NCBI GenBank assembly: GCA_964576515.1
Contig: CAZNUW010000006.1
Location: forward strand, 1 to 64,000
Length of the DNA: 64,000 nucleotides
DNA from: SHVO01 sp964576515
Lineage (GTDB): Bacteria; Pseudomonadota; Alphaproteobacteria; Rhodospirillales; Rhodospirillaceae
Direction: 5' to 3'
This document shows positions 25,333 to 34,204 of this stretch, in pieces. A program made the position numbers and the translations under genes. The first letter of the stretch is position 1, and every line of letters begins with the position of its first letter. The notes beneath the pieces are model-generated. The model did no database searches, was not told the origin of the DNA, and saw only the letters and a list, made by a program, of their open reading frames with translations.

Positions 25333-26085
25333 CGCCTTCACGTAAGCCGGGACGATCGTGCTGGCCGGTCCGTAGTGGCTTTCGGCGAACAGCGACGCGC
25401 CCGCGGAAGGTTCCAGATTGAGTTCGACCGTATGAGCGCCGCCGTTGCGGCGGATCATCGCGACGAAGCCGGCGGCGGGATAGACGTTGCCCGACGTGCC
25501 GATGGAGATGAACAGATCGCAGTTGGACAAGGCCCAGCCGATGCGGTCCATCTCAAGCGGGGTTTCGCCGAACCACACCACATGCGGGCGCATGCCGCCC
25601 GCTTCGCCGCAGGCCGCGCATTCATCGCGGATGGACATATCGCCCGTCCAATCGACGACGTTCTGGCAATGGTTGCAGCGCGCCTGGGAATGCAGGCCGT
25701 GCATATGCAACAAACTTTTAGAGCCCGCCTGCTCATGAAGGCTGTCGACATTCTGGGTGACAATCAGCACCTCGCCCGGCCAAGCGGTTTCGAGGTCGGC
25801 AAGCGCGAAATGCGCGGGGTTCGGCGCGACGTTGCGCGTTTTATTGAAGGCCCGCCGCATGTTGTAGAAGGCGTGCACCCGTTCGGGGTCGCGGGCGAAG
25901 GCTTGCGGCGTCGCGACGTCCTCGATCCGGACTTTCGACCAGATGCCGCCCGCGTCGCGAAAGGTATCGAGCCCGGATTCCTTTGAAATTCCAGCGCCCG
26001 TGAGGATGACAATACGCGCGTCGCGCGCCGGCATGACCGCGGGCGTTACAGTTTCGATAGAGCCTGCGTCGGGCCTTTCCGTCAT
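25315..26085 (-). CDS. cobB: NAD-dependent protein deacylase (sirtuin)
   Basis: Removes acyl groups from protein lysines using NAD. The 256 residues show the NAD-binding GAGISKESGLDTFRD (near 30), TQNVDSLHEQAGS (near 112), the catalytic His in HMHG (near 128), and zinc cysteines in CNHCQ and CAACG. The FYNMRR segment near 73 contains the Tyr-x-x-Arg pair that in class III sirtuins favours succinyl or malonyl lysine. A start further in (at the MPARDARIVILTG methionine) is possible and would remove a 17-residue tail lacking conservation. Confidence 0.93.
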   Translation of the reverse strand: MTERPDAGSIETVTPAVMPARDARIVILTGAGISKESGLDTFRDAGGIWSKVRIEDVATPQAFARDPERVHAFYNMRRAFNKTRNVAPNPAHFALADLETAWPGEVLIVTQNVDSLHEQAGSKSLLHMHGLHSQARCNHCQNVVDWTGDMSIRDECAACGEAGGMRPHVVWFGETPLEMDRIGWALSNCDLFISIGTSGNVYPAAGFVAMIRRNGGAHTVELNLEPSAGASLFAESHYGPASTIVPAYVKALLAGV

Positions 26086-26173
26086 AAGGCCTCCGCCTTA
26101 CCATGCGTCGACCCTTCCCCGCCAGCACAGGCCACCGGCGTATCTGAACAGGGGGGAACCGTTGGAGTGGACC

Positions 26174-26653
26174 ATGAAGCGTGTCCTGTTCGTCTGCACC
26201 GGCAATATCTGCCGTTCGCCGACCGCCGAGGGCGTGTTCCGTCATTTGATTCTGCAAGCCGGATTGAGCGGCGCGATCGAGAGCGCGTCGGCCGCCACGC
26301 ACGGCTATCACATCGGCGAACCGCCCGACCCGCGCACCGTCGAGGCGGCCCGGCGGCGCGGCTTCGATCTGTCCGCGCAGCGCGCGCGCAAAGTGCGTGT
26401 GGAGGACTTCCACACCTACGATCTCATTCTGGCGATGGACCGCGACCATCTCGCGCATCTGGAATCGCTCAAGCCCAAGGAGGCGCGGGCAGAGGTAAAG
26501 CTGTTCCTGACCTATCATCCCCAAGGCACGCACCAGGACGTGCCCGACCCCTATTACGGCGGCGCAAAAGGGTTCGAGCAGGTGCTCGACATGGTTGAGC
26601 ACGCGAGCGAAAGACTTCTGGCCGAGATCGCGGCGAGCTTGAAGGCGCGATGA
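26174..26653 (+). CDS. low-molecular-weight protein tyrosine phosphatase family
   Basis: Cytoplasmic phosphatase of 159 residues with the P-loop VCTGNICRSPTAEG at 7-20 (CX5R nucleophile and arginine) and the general acid in DVPDPYYGG near 123. The family includes protein tyrosine phosphatases and also fructosamine/ribulosamine 5-phosphatases. The next gene is a fructosamine kinase homologue that starts inside this gene's stop (ATGA overlap), so a sugar-amine phosphatase role in protein repair is a serious alternative. The ATG at 26174 is followed directly by the canonical first strand. Confidence 0.92.
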   Translation: MKRVLFVCTGNICRSPTAEGVFRHLILQAGLSGAIESASAATHGYHIGEPPDPRTVEAARRRGFDLSAQRARKVRVEDFHTYDLILAMDRDHLAHLESLKPKEARAEVKLFLTYHPQGTHQDVPDPYYGGAKGFEQVLDMVEHASERLLAEIAASLKAR

Positions 26654-27486
26654 CGCTGTCGCCGCGGATCCGCGAACACCTGGGCGCCGCCGTCGCGCAC
26701 GAAGAAGCGCTGACCGGAGGCTGTATCGCGGACGTCCGCCGCCTCACCTTGACCGACGGCCGCGTTGTCGTCGCAAAAGCGGGACAGGGCCTCGCCTTGG
26801 AAGGCTTCATGCTGTCCTATCTCCGGGACCATTCGCGGCTGCCGGTCCCGCAGGTGCTGTTTTGCGCCGAGGATCTGTTGGTGATGGAGTTCCTGCCGAC
26901 ATCGGGCCCGCTTTCGGACAAGGCGCAGGAGGACGCCGCGGATCATCTGGCGGCTTTGCACAGCGTCGGCGCGACTACCTTCGGCTTCGAGCGCACGACG
27001 GTGATCGGCGGCCTGAAGCAACCGAACGCGCAAGAGACATCGTGGCGCGATTTCTTCCGCGACCAGCGCCTCATGTATATGACCGAGACGGCGGTTCACA
27101 CGAAGAAACTTCCCGCCGACGTCGCGTTGCGTCTGACCAAAATCGCGGATCGGCTGGACCGCTGGATCGACGATGCAGTCCAGCCGTCGCTGATCCACGG
27201 CGACATGTGGACGGGCAACGTGCTGGTGCAGGGCGACCGTATCGCGGGCTTCGTCGACCCCGCCATCTACTTTGCCGATCCGGAAATCGAATTGGCGTTC
27301 TCCACGCTGTTCGGCACCTTCGGCGAGGCGTTCTTCAAACGCTATGGCGAACACCGGCCGTTGCGGCCCGGCTTCGCGGAGCGCAAGGATATCTACAATC
27401 TTTATCCGTTGCTGGTTCATGTGCGCCTGTTCGGCGCGCCCTATGTCAGCGACGTGAATCTGATCCTGCGGCGATTTGGGGTGTGA
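26650..27486 (+). CDS. fructosamine kinase (FN3K) family protein
   Basis: Kinase of the aminoglycoside-phosphotransferase fold that phosphorylates ketosamines (fructosamine, ribulosamine, erythrulosamine) on glycated amines, making the sugar adduct unstable. The 278 residues contain LTGGCIADVRRLTL (nucleotide loop), the catalytic loop HGDMWTGNVLV (near 184) and the metal-binding GFVDPAIYFADPEIEL (near 200). FWR-type conservation around SWRDFFRDQRL is also family-typical. It overlaps the LMW phosphatase gene by ATGA and is followed after five bases by a cupin gene. Confidence 0.92.
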   Translation: MTLSPRIREHLGAAVAHEEALTGGCIADVRRLTLTDGRVVVAKAGQGLALEGFMLSYLRDHSRLPVPQVLFCAEDLLVMEFLPTSGPLSDKAQEDAADHLAALHSVGATTFGFERTTVIGGLKQPNAQETSWRDFFRDQRLMYMTETAVHTKKLPADVALRLTKIADRLDRWIDDAVQPSLIHGDMWTGNVLVQGDRIAGFVDPAIYFADPEIELAFSTLFGTFGEAFFKRYGEHRPLRPGFAERKDIYNLYPLLVHVRLFGAPYVSDVNLILRRFGV

Positions 27487-27491
27487 CGCGT

Positions 27492-28520
27492 ATGTCCCCT
27501 GAAACAGAATTCGAGAATCTTCGCCTGACGCCGTTCCCGTCCAGCGACGTGCCGTGGAAGGATTTCAATGAAGCCCCGCGCTTTCAGTTGCGCTACCGCC
27601 ATCTGAGCCGCGCCGCGCTGGGGAAAAAGTATCGTGTGGGTGTGGCGGTGGAGGAGTTGGGCGCGGGGATGCAGAGTTGTCCCGCGCACTATCACATCTT
27701 CGAGGAGGAGCACGTCTATGTCCTGGAGGGGTCTTTGACGCTGCGCCTCGGCGATAAATTCCACCCCCTGAAAGCGGGCGACTACGCCTGTTTTCCCGCC
27801 GGGCAACGCGCGGGACATTGCTTCGTCAACGAGAGCGGTGCGGTGTGCCGCTATCTGATCCTGGGCCATCACAACCCGAACGAGGTCGCGGTCTATACGG
27901 ACTCGCAGAAGGTCCTGGTGCGCGCGCTGGGCGGCGACGCCATCTACGACCTCGCCGCGAAGCTGAATTATTGGCACGGCGAGAAGACGGGCTTGCCGAA
28001 CGACGCCTTGCCGCCGTCATGCGCCGCACAGCGCCAACAACAGCCCGCCGATCCGAAGCCGCCGATCTCGTCGCGGGATGTGCCGTGGGACACGGAGGGC
28101 GAAGGTTCGGCGTTCGGCGGACAGTCTAAACATCTGACATACGCGGCCGTGGGGCCCGACTATCAAATCGGCGTCCTGATCGAATCGCCCGCACCCGGGA
28201 TGCGGTTGTGCCCGACGCACTATCATATGGCCGAGGAAGAACACGCTTTCATCCTGGAAGGCGAGGTGACGCTGATCCTGGGCGCGGAACGGCACGCGAT
28301 GAAGCCGGGCGACTATGTGTGTTTCCCTGCAGGCCGGCGTGTCGGTCATTCGCTGATGAACAGCGGTTCGGGCCCCTGCCGCTACATCATGATCGGCGAA
28401 CGAAATCTCAACGACGTGTGCGTATATCCGGATTCAAAGAAAGCCTATATGCGCACATTGGACGGCAACTTCGACATGAGCGCGCCCTTGGATTACTGGG
28501 CGGGCGAGAAAACGGATTAA
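27492..28520 (+). CDS. tandem cupin protein (internal duplication)
   Basis: A 342-residue soluble protein with two copies of the same cupin unit, residues about 15-165 and 190-340. Each unit starts with a SSDVPWKDF or SSRDVPWDT segment and contains the metal-binding cupin box 1 (PAHYHIFEEEH and PTHYHMAEEEH). Each then has GDYACFPAGQRAGH or GDYVCFPAGRRVGH for box 2, and each ends in LNYWHGEKT or LDYWAGEKT. Both units keep two His, one Glu and the distal His, so both could bind metal. Its role is unknown. The tight linkage to FN3K and the phosphatase suggests action on a sugar or sugar-derived product. Confidence 0.88.
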   Translation: MSPETEFENLRLTPFPSSDVPWKDFNEAPRFQLRYRHLSRAALGKKYRVGVAVEELGAGMQSCPAHYHIFEEEHVYVLEGSLTLRLGDKFHPLKAGDYACFPAGQRAGHCFVNESGAVCRYLILGHHNPNEVAVYTDSQKVLVRALGGDAIYDLAAKLNYWHGEKTGLPNDALPPSCAAQRQQQPADPKPPISSRDVPWDTEGEGSAFGGQSKHLTYAAVGPDYQIGVLIESPAPGMRLCPTHYHMAEEEHAFILEGEVTLILGAERHAMKPGDYVCFPAGRRVGHSLMNSGSGPCRYIMIGERNLNDVCVYPDSKKAYMRTLDGNFDMSAPLDYWAGEKTD

Positions 28521-29053
28521 CCGTTCAGCGGATAATCCTCGAGCGCGGTATAGACCGGCCCGCCTTTTCCCGTTTGGCTTTCAAACAGCGTGAACCGGTC
28601 GACGGTGAACGGCCCCGCCTTGAACAGGTTATTGCCTTCGATGAAGGATTGCAGGCGGCCCTCCTCCGGTTTCGTGAGGCGCGCAATGGTGACGTGCGGC
28701 GTGAACTTGCGTCCCTCCGGCGACTGGCCGGCGCGCACGACCGCGGACTCCACCTTGCTTTGCAGATGCGCGAGCGCGGGCGTCATCGGGACCGCGACCC
28801 ATAAGGCGTGCGCCTTGAAGCCCTGACCGAAGGTATTCAAGCCTTGAAGCTCGAGATCGAGCGGCGGCGCTTCGATATGGGACAGATTGTAGTTGATCTC
28901 CTCCGCCGCCGGTTCGTCGATTTCGCCGATGAAGCGCAAGGTAATATGCATGTTCGCCGGCTCGACCCAGCGCGCGCCGGGGATGCCGCTGCACATCAGG
29001 TTGATGCGCGCGACGACGCCGTCGGGGAGGGAAAGGGCGACAAACAGGCGCAA
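28517..29053 (-). CDS. thpR: RNA 2',3'-cyclic phosphodiesterase
   Basis: 2H phosphoesterase (LigT/ThpR) of 178 residues that opens 2',3'-cyclic phosphate ends of RNA. The two HxTx motifs are MHITLRF (near 36) and PHVTIARL (near 123), at the usual spacing. Its last four bases overlap the 3' end of the convergent cupin gene. It starts four bases after the stop of the arylesterase gene on the same strand, so the two are probably co-transcribed. Confidence 0.92.
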   Translation of the reverse strand: MRLFVALSLPDGVVARINLMCSGIPGARWVEPANMHITLRFIGEIDEPAAEEINYNLSHIEAPPLDLELQGLNTFGQGFKAHALWVAVPMTPALAHLQSKVESAVVRAGQSPEGRKFTPHVTIARLTKPEEGRLQSFIEGNNLFKAGPFTVDRFTLFESQTGKGGPVYTALEDYPLNG

Positions 29054-29057
29054 GGCG

Positions 29058-29711
29058 TCACTTCGCGGCGGTCTGACGCGCGCGCGCCTGGCCGATGAGT
29101 TTCTCGACCAACGGCAGGATGCCCTTCACCATCACCGCGACGCCGTCCGTGGTGGGATGGATGCGGTCCGGCTGGTTGAGGGCGGGCACGCCGGCGACAC
29201 CTTCCAGAAAGAACGGGTAGAACAGGGTGTCGTTGTCCTTGGCGACCTTGGCGAAGGCGGCGGCGAAGCGCGCGCCGTAATCCTTGCCGAGGTTCGGCGG
29301 CGCGTACATGCCCGCGACCAGCACCGGCAGATTGTCTTTTTTGATGCGCTTCACGATCGCATCCATGCTGTCGAGGGTGACGGCGGGATCGACCGCGCGC
29401 AGCGCGTCGTTGCCGCCCAGCGCCACGATCACGGCGTCGGGCTTTTCGCCCAAGGCCCATTCAAGGCGGGAACGGCCGCCGGTGGTGGTGTCGCCCGATA
29501 CGCCCCCCTGGATGATGACAACGTTGTGACCCTTATCCTTCAACGCTTTTTCCAGTTGCGCGGGGAAGGCGTCTTTCAGGTCCGCAAGACCGTAACCGGC
29601 CGTGAGACTGTCGCCGAGGGCGAGGATGCGCACGGGCCCATCCGCGGCAAAGGCCGGCGCCGGACCGGCGGCGATCATCATCAGGAAGAGAAGACCGAAA
29701 ATCTTTCTCAC
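29058..29711 (-). CDS. periplasmic SGNH/GDSL arylesterase, TesA-like
   Basis: Exported esterase or lysophospholipase of 217 residues. A signal peptide (about 1-22, ending APAFAAD) precedes the SGNH blocks: LALGDSLTAGYG (Ser), GGVSGDTTTGG (Gly), ALGGNDALR (Asn) and DRIHPTTDG (Asp-His). The GTG at 29711 is chosen because AAAGGA lies eight bases upstream and it begins the signal peptide directly; a more distal start would add about 35 unrelated residues. It is divergent from a YbbA/YbbP-like ABC pair, the same association as tesA-ybbAP in Escherichia coli. Confidence 0.9.
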   Translation of the reverse strand: MRKIFGLLFLMMIAAGPAPAFAADGPVRILALGDSLTAGYGLADLKDAFPAQLEKALKDKGHNVVIIQGGVSGDTTTGGRSRLEWALGEKPDAVIVALGGNDALRAVDPAVTLDSMDAIVKRIKKDNLPVLVAGMYAPPNLGKDYGARFAAAFAKVAKDNDTLFYPFFLEGVAGVPALNQPDRIHPTTDGVAVMVKGILPLVEKLIGQARARQTAAK

Positions 29712-29830
29712 GGGAACGTATCCTTTGTGTAACAGTAGCCTCTCGCTCACCGGGTATTCACCCGAGCGCCCGCTGACAATGCGCGCGCGCGCATGATAAG
29801 AAAAGCGCACCCTCATACATATTAAGTCAT

Positions 29831-30592
29831 ATGACCCAATTCACCCCCACCGTCCCGATGAACAAGACTTTGGAGACTGTTTCCGCCGACGCGCCCGCGA
29901 TCGTGCTGGAGAAGGTGCACCTCACTTTGGCGGGGCCCGCGGGGCCGGTCAATATTCTGCGCGGCATCGATCTGAACGTTGCGCAAGGCACCGCGCTTGG
30001 CGTCGTGGGGCCGTCGGGCTCCGGCAAGACGACGATGCTGATGATCGTTGCGGGCCTTGAACGCATCTCGCAAGGATCGGTGAAGATTGCCGGCACCGAT
30101 TACGCGAGCATGGACGAAGACAAGCTGGCCTTGTTCCGCCGCGACAACATCGGCATCGTGTTCCAGTCGTTCCATCTGATCCCGACCATGAACGCGCTGG
30201 AGAACGTGGCAGTGCCCCTTGAGTTCGCGGGGCGCAAGGACGCCTTCGACCGGGCCGAAGAACATTTGCGCGCGGTCGGCCTTGGACATCGCCTGGACCA
30301 CTACCCCGGTCAGCTGTCGGGCGGCGAGCAGCAGCGCGTGGCGCTGGCGCGCGCCTTCGCCGTGAAACCGAAGATCCTTCTGGCCGACGAACCGACCGGC
30401 AACCTGGACGGCGCGACGGGCCACAACATCATCGATCTTCTGTTCGATCTGCATGACAAGACCGGCACGACCTTGGTGCTGATTACCCATGACATGGGTC
30501 TCGCACAAAAGTGTGACCGCATTGTGCGCATCGCCGACGGACTGATCACCGGCGAGGGACTGCCGGCCACCCGCGCCGCCTTATCGGAGTAA
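29831..30592 (+). CDS. ABC transporter ATPase, YbbA/LolD-like
   Basis: ATPase of the MacB/LolD group, 253 residues, pairing with the FtsX-fold permease encoded four bases downstream. Walker A is GPSGSGKTT (near 58), Q-loop VFQSFHLIP (near 112), signature LSGGEQQR (near 160), Walker B LLADEPTGNLD (near 179) and H-loop LITHDMG (near 215). The first 20 residues are variable, and an ATG ten codons in is an alternative start. The system is expected to perform mechanotransmission on a periplasmic substrate rather than import. Confidence 0.92.
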   Translation: MTQFTPTVPMNKTLETVSADAPAIVLEKVHLTLAGPAGPVNILRGIDLNVAQGTALGVVGPSGSGKTTMLMIVAGLERISQGSVKIAGTDYASMDEDKLALFRRDNIGIVFQSFHLIPTMNALENVAVPLEFAGRKDAFDRAEEHLRAVGLGHRLDHYPGQLSGGEQQRVALARAFAVKPKILLADEPTGNLDGATGHNIIDLLFDLHDKTGTTLVLITHDMGLAQKCDRIVRIADGLITGEGLPATRAALSE

Positions 30593-30596
30593 AAAG

Positions 30597-33143
30597 ATGT
30601 CGTCCATCGCGCTGCGCTTCGCCGTTCGGGAACTGCGCGGCGGTATGCGCGGGTTCCGCATCTTCCTGGCCTGCATCATCATCGGCGTCGCGGCGATCGC
30701 GGGCGCCGCCTCGCTCAATCAGTCGGTGAAAGCCGGGATCGAGGCGGACGCGCGGCCCCTGTTGGGCGGCGACTTGCAGATCGACAACGACACCTATCCC
30801 GCCACCGAAGAACAGCGGGCCGCCATGAAACAAGGCGGCGATGTGACCGAACTGATCCAGATGCGCTCGATGGCGCGCGTGGAGAACGACGCGGGCGAGG
30901 TGGCGGGGCGCAGCCTCGTCGAACTGAAAGCCGTCGACAACCTGTATCCGCTCTACGGTGAATTGATCCTCGCGCCCGCGATTGCGCTGGAAGAGGCGCT
31001 GGCGGAACGGAACGGCGTGTTCGGCGCGGCCATCGATCCCGCGCTTCTGCCGCGCATCAAGGCGCAGGTCGGCGACCAGATCAAGATCGGCGAAGCGACG
31101 TTCGAGATTCGCGCCGCGATCACGCAGGAGCCCGACCGGTCCATCAGCTTCACCACCATCGGGCCGCGTGTGCTGGTCTCGCACGCCGCGCTGACCGCTT
31201 CGCAGCTCGTGCAGCCGGGAAGCCTCGTGGAACACGAATACAACATCCGCGTGACCGGCGGCGAAAGCGCCGAAGAGATCCGCGCGCGCCTTGAGGCCGA
31301 TTTCCCCGACGCGGGCTGGCGCATCCGCGGCCTGGACCGCGCGGCGGCAGGCCTGGACCGTTTCCTGGACAACGTCACCTTGTTCCTGACGCTGGTGGGT
31401 TTGACGGCGCTGCTCACGGGCGGCATCGGGGTCGCGAACGCCGTGCGCGCGCATCTGCTGGGCCGTTTGAACACCATCGCGACACTGAAATGTCTGGGCG
31501 CGCCGGCCGATACGATCTTCGCGATCTACCTGATCCAGCTTTCGTTCCTGGCGGCCGTGGGCATCGTGATCGGCCTTGCGATCGGCGCGGCGATCCCGTT
31601 CGGCGCGGCGCGCGCGCTGGGAGACACCTTACCTGTCGCGGCGAAGTTCGGTCTTTATCCCATGGCGCTTTTGCAAGCCGCGGTGTTCGGCGTGCTGACC
31701 GCCGCCTTGTTCGCGTTGTGGCCGCTGGCGCGCGCGCGCGACATCCCGCCGGTCGCCTTGTTCCGCAACGTGCTGGCCGACGACGGCCGATGGCCGCGCG
31801 GGAAATACATGGTCGCGATCGTGATGGTGGGAATCGCCCTCGCGGCCTTCACCATCCTGACGGCCGAGCGCCAGGATTATGCGGCGGCCTTCGTCGGCGG
31901 CTCCGCCGTCGCCATGGTGCTGTTCGGCTTCGCGGCCAAGGGCGTGATGCGTTTCGCCGCGCGCATGACCCAAGGACGCAACAGCCCGACCGCGGGACGC
32001 CCGTCCTTGCGCCTCGCCTTCTCGAACCTTTATCGCCCCGGTTCCCCGACGACGTCCGTGGTCCTCTCGCTGGGCCTGGGGCTCTCGGTGCTGGTGGCCA
32101 TCGCGCTTCTGGAATCGAACCTCAATAAACAACTGGCGGACGGCTTGCCCACCGACGCGCCGAGCATGTTCTTCGTCGACATCCAACCGCACCAGGAAGA
32201 GCTGTTCCGCGACACCGTGAGCGCCATGCCGGGCGTGAACAAGGTGCTGACCGCGGCGATGATCCGCGCGCGCGTGACCAAGATCAACGACGTGAGTTCG
32301 GAAGAACATCAGGAGAAACACGGCCGGAGCTGGCTGTTGAACGGCGACCGCGGCATCTCGTATTCCGCGACCCTGCCGGAAGCCGCGCGCCTGACGGAGG
32401 GCGAATGGTGGCCGGCCGACTATGAGGGCGAGTTCCTGGTGTCGCTGGATTCCGACGGCGCGGCGGACGCCGCCTTGAAACTGGGCGACAGCATCACCGT
32501 GTCCGTGCTCGGCCGCGAAGTGACGGGCAAGATCGCCTCATTCCGCGACATCCGCTGGCAATCGGGCGGCATGAACTTCGGCATCATCTTCTCGCCGAAC
32601 GCCTTGAGGGGCGCGCCGGCCATGTTCCTGGCCACCGTGAACTCGGACGTCGGCACCGAGGAAGGCATCGAAACGGCGGTGCTGAACGCCGCGCCCAATA
32701 TCACCGTGGTCCAGGTGCGCGCGGCGATCGACAGCCTGAAGGAAGTTCTCGCGACCTTGAGCATCGCGGTGCGCCTCACGGCGGGCGTCGCGCTGGTGGC
32801 GGGCGCGCTCGTGCTGGCGGGCGCGATTGCCGCGGGTCATTCGCGGCGCATCTACGAATCGATCGTGCTCAAGGTGCTGGGCGCGACCCGGTCCGACGTG
32901 CTGAAAGCCTTCGTGTTTGAATACATGCTCCTGGGCCTCGCGACCGGATTGATCGCCGCCGCCGTCGGCGGACTGGCCGCCTTCGGCGTGGTGAGCCAAC
33001 TGATGCAGATCGAGTGGACGCTGGACCTGACCGTGATCGTTGTGGTGATCGTCGCCTGCATCGCTGTGACCCTGATCGCCGGTTTCACCGGCACGTGGCG
33101 CGCGATGGGGATCAAAGCGGCCCCTCTGTTACGAAATGAATAG
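30597..33143 (+). CDS. ABC transporter permease with two FtsX domains, YbbP-like
   Basis: An 848-residue inner-membrane protein. After an N-terminal TM helix (FRIFLACIIIGVAAIAGAASL) comes a large periplasmic domain (about 45-255). A first FtsX block of three or more TM helices (about 260-400) follows, then further helices, a second periplasmic domain (about 500-700) and a final FtsX block (about 720-840, with HSRRIYESIVLKVLGATRSDVLKAF). This architecture matches YbbP. With its ATPase and the neighbouring arylesterase it may move or extract lipophilic molecules in the envelope, which is inference from the conserved gene grouping. Confidence 0.92.
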   Translation: MSSIALRFAVRELRGGMRGFRIFLACIIIGVAAIAGAASLNQSVKAGIEADARPLLGGDLQIDNDTYPATEEQRAAMKQGGDVTELIQMRSMARVENDAGEVAGRSLVELKAVDNLYPLYGELILAPAIALEEALAERNGVFGAAIDPALLPRIKAQVGDQIKIGEATFEIRAAITQEPDRSISFTTIGPRVLVSHAALTASQLVQPGSLVEHEYNIRVTGGESAEEIRARLEADFPDAGWRIRGLDRAAAGLDRFLDNVTLFLTLVGLTALLTGGIGVANAVRAHLLGRLNTIATLKCLGAPADTIFAIYLIQLSFLAAVGIVIGLAIGAAIPFGAARALGDTLPVAAKFGLYPMALLQAAVFGVLTAALFALWPLARARDIPPVALFRNVLADDGRWPRGKYMVAIVMVGIALAAFTILTAERQDYAAAFVGGSAVAMVLFGFAAKGVMRFAARMTQGRNSPTAGRPSLRLAFSNLYRPGSPTTSVVLSLGLGLSVLVAIALLESNLNKQLADGLPTDAPSMFFVDIQPHQEELFRDTVSAMPGVNKVLTAAMIRARVTKINDVSSEEHQEKHGRSWLLNGDRGISYSATLPEAARLTEGEWWPADYEGEFLVSLDSDGAADAALKLGDSITVSVLGREVTGKIASFRDIRWQSGGMNFGIIFSPNALRGAPAMFLATVNSDVGTEEGIETAVLNAAPNITVVQVRAAIDSLKEVLATLSIAVRLTAGVALVAGALVLAGAIAAGHSRRIYESIVLKVLGATRSDVLKAFVFEYMLLGLATGLIAAAVGGLAAFGVVSQLMQIEWTLDLTVIVVVIVACIAVTLIAGFTGTWRAMGIKAAPLLRNE

Positions 33144-33147
33144 TAAC

Positions 33148-33171
33148 GCCCTGTAACAGAAGGGCTTTTTT
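33148..33171 (+). terminator. rho-independent terminator after the YbbP-like gene
   Basis: GCCCT (33148-33152) pairs with AGGGC (33161-33165), followed by six T. It begins four bases after the stop codon. Confidence 0.8.
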
Positions 33172-33251
33172 CGGCCTTTCAAAGGTTAAACTTTCGTCGG
33201 CCGCGACCGATTTCGGTTGCAGGGGAAAACTTCTCCCCCAATATAAGGCGA

Positions 33252-33271
33252 GCCCCGTCTTGGTTCGGGGC
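33252..33271 (+). other. leader hairpin before the Bax-inhibitor-1 gene
   Basis: GCCCCG and CGGGGC arms around an 8-base loop, followed by GTGTTCTCTTTTG, about 25 bases before the ATG at 33295. It resembles a weak terminator placed in the leader and could attenuate expression. Confidence 0.45.
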
Positions 33272-33294
33272 GTGTTCTCTTTTGTGAGGAAACA

Positions 33295-34047
33295 ATGGCT
33301 ACAGAAGCTGATCGCAGAGTTTATGGCCGCACCGCCGCGACCACGGCCGATGCGGTTCAGATCGACGTGGGCCTGCGCCAGTACATGCTGCGGGTCTACA
33401 ACTATATGGCATCAGGCCTTCTGCTCTCGGGCATCGTCGCGCTGCTCGTGAACAATACCGGCCTGCAAAGTCTTTTCTTCCAGGCGACCGAAACCGGCCG
33501 CCCGGGCTACACTGGTCTTGGTCTTGTGGCCGTGCTCGCGCCGATCGGCATGATCCTGGCGATGAGCTTCGGCGCACAACGCATGAAGTCGTCCACGCTG
33601 CAGATCCTGTACTGGGCGTTCGTGACCACGATGGGCGTGGGCCTGTCGTCGGTGCTGATGATCTACACCGGCGCCAGCGTGATCCGCGTGTTCTTCATCA
33701 CCGCCATCGCGTTCGCCTCGCTCAGCCTGTACGGCTACACGACCAAACGCGACCTGTCGGCGTTCGGCACGTTCCTGATCATGGGCCTCGTCGGCCTTCT
33801 GATCGCGAGCCTGGTGAACATCTTCATGCAGAGCACGATGATGCACTTCATCATCTCGGCTGTGGGCGTTCTGGTGTTCGCGGGCCTGACGGCGTTCAAC
33901 ACCCAGCAGATCAAGAACACCTACTTCCATGTGAGCGGAACCGGCGCTTATGAGCACGCCGCGATCATGGGCGCGGTGACCCTGTACCTGGACTTCATCA
34001 ACCTGTTCCAGTTCCTGCTGCAGTTCTTAGGCGCCCGCCGCGAGTAG
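33295..34047 (+). CDS. Bax inhibitor-1/YccA family membrane protein
   Basis: A 250-residue inner-membrane protein with about seven TM helices, of the BI-1/LFG family. Recognisable segments are LRQYMLRVYNYMASGLLLSG at the first helix, MGVGLSSVLMIYTG, YGYTTKRDLSAFGTFLIMGL and the C-terminal LYLDFINLFQFLLQFLGARRE. Bacterial members include YccA, which modulates FtsH, and pH-dependent calcium-leak proteins; which applies here is unknown. It has its own GAGGAAA ribosome-binding site and a strong terminator and is monocistronic. Confidence 0.93.
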   Translation: MATEADRRVYGRTAATTADAVQIDVGLRQYMLRVYNYMASGLLLSGIVALLVNNTGLQSLFFQATETGRPGYTGLGLVAVLAPIGMILAMSFGAQRMKSSTLQILYWAFVTTMGVGLSSVLMIYTGASVIRVFFITAIAFASLSLYGYTTKRDLSAFGTFLIMGLVGLLIASLVNIFMQSTMMHFIISAVGVLVFAGLTAFNTQQIKNTYFHVSGTGAYEHAAIMGAVTLYLDFINLFQFLLQFLGARRE

Positions 34048-34065
34048 TAGCGCATAATTGAGAGA

Positions 34066-34099
34066 AGCCCGGGCCGCGAAAACGTCCCGGGCTTTTTTT
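34066..34099 (+). terminator. rho-independent terminator after the Bax-inhibitor-1 gene
   Basis: AGCCCGGG (34066-34073) pairs perfectly with CCCGGGCT (34086-34093), followed by a run of T. Confidence 0.9.
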
Positions 34100-34204
34100 A
34101 TGCTTTGATACGGCGCGGCTTGACGGCGGGCGTGTTTGATACGCGTAATGCCGCTGTTACAACACAGGCGGTATGGCCTTCGCCTGGATGAGGAGCATCG
34201 TCCC

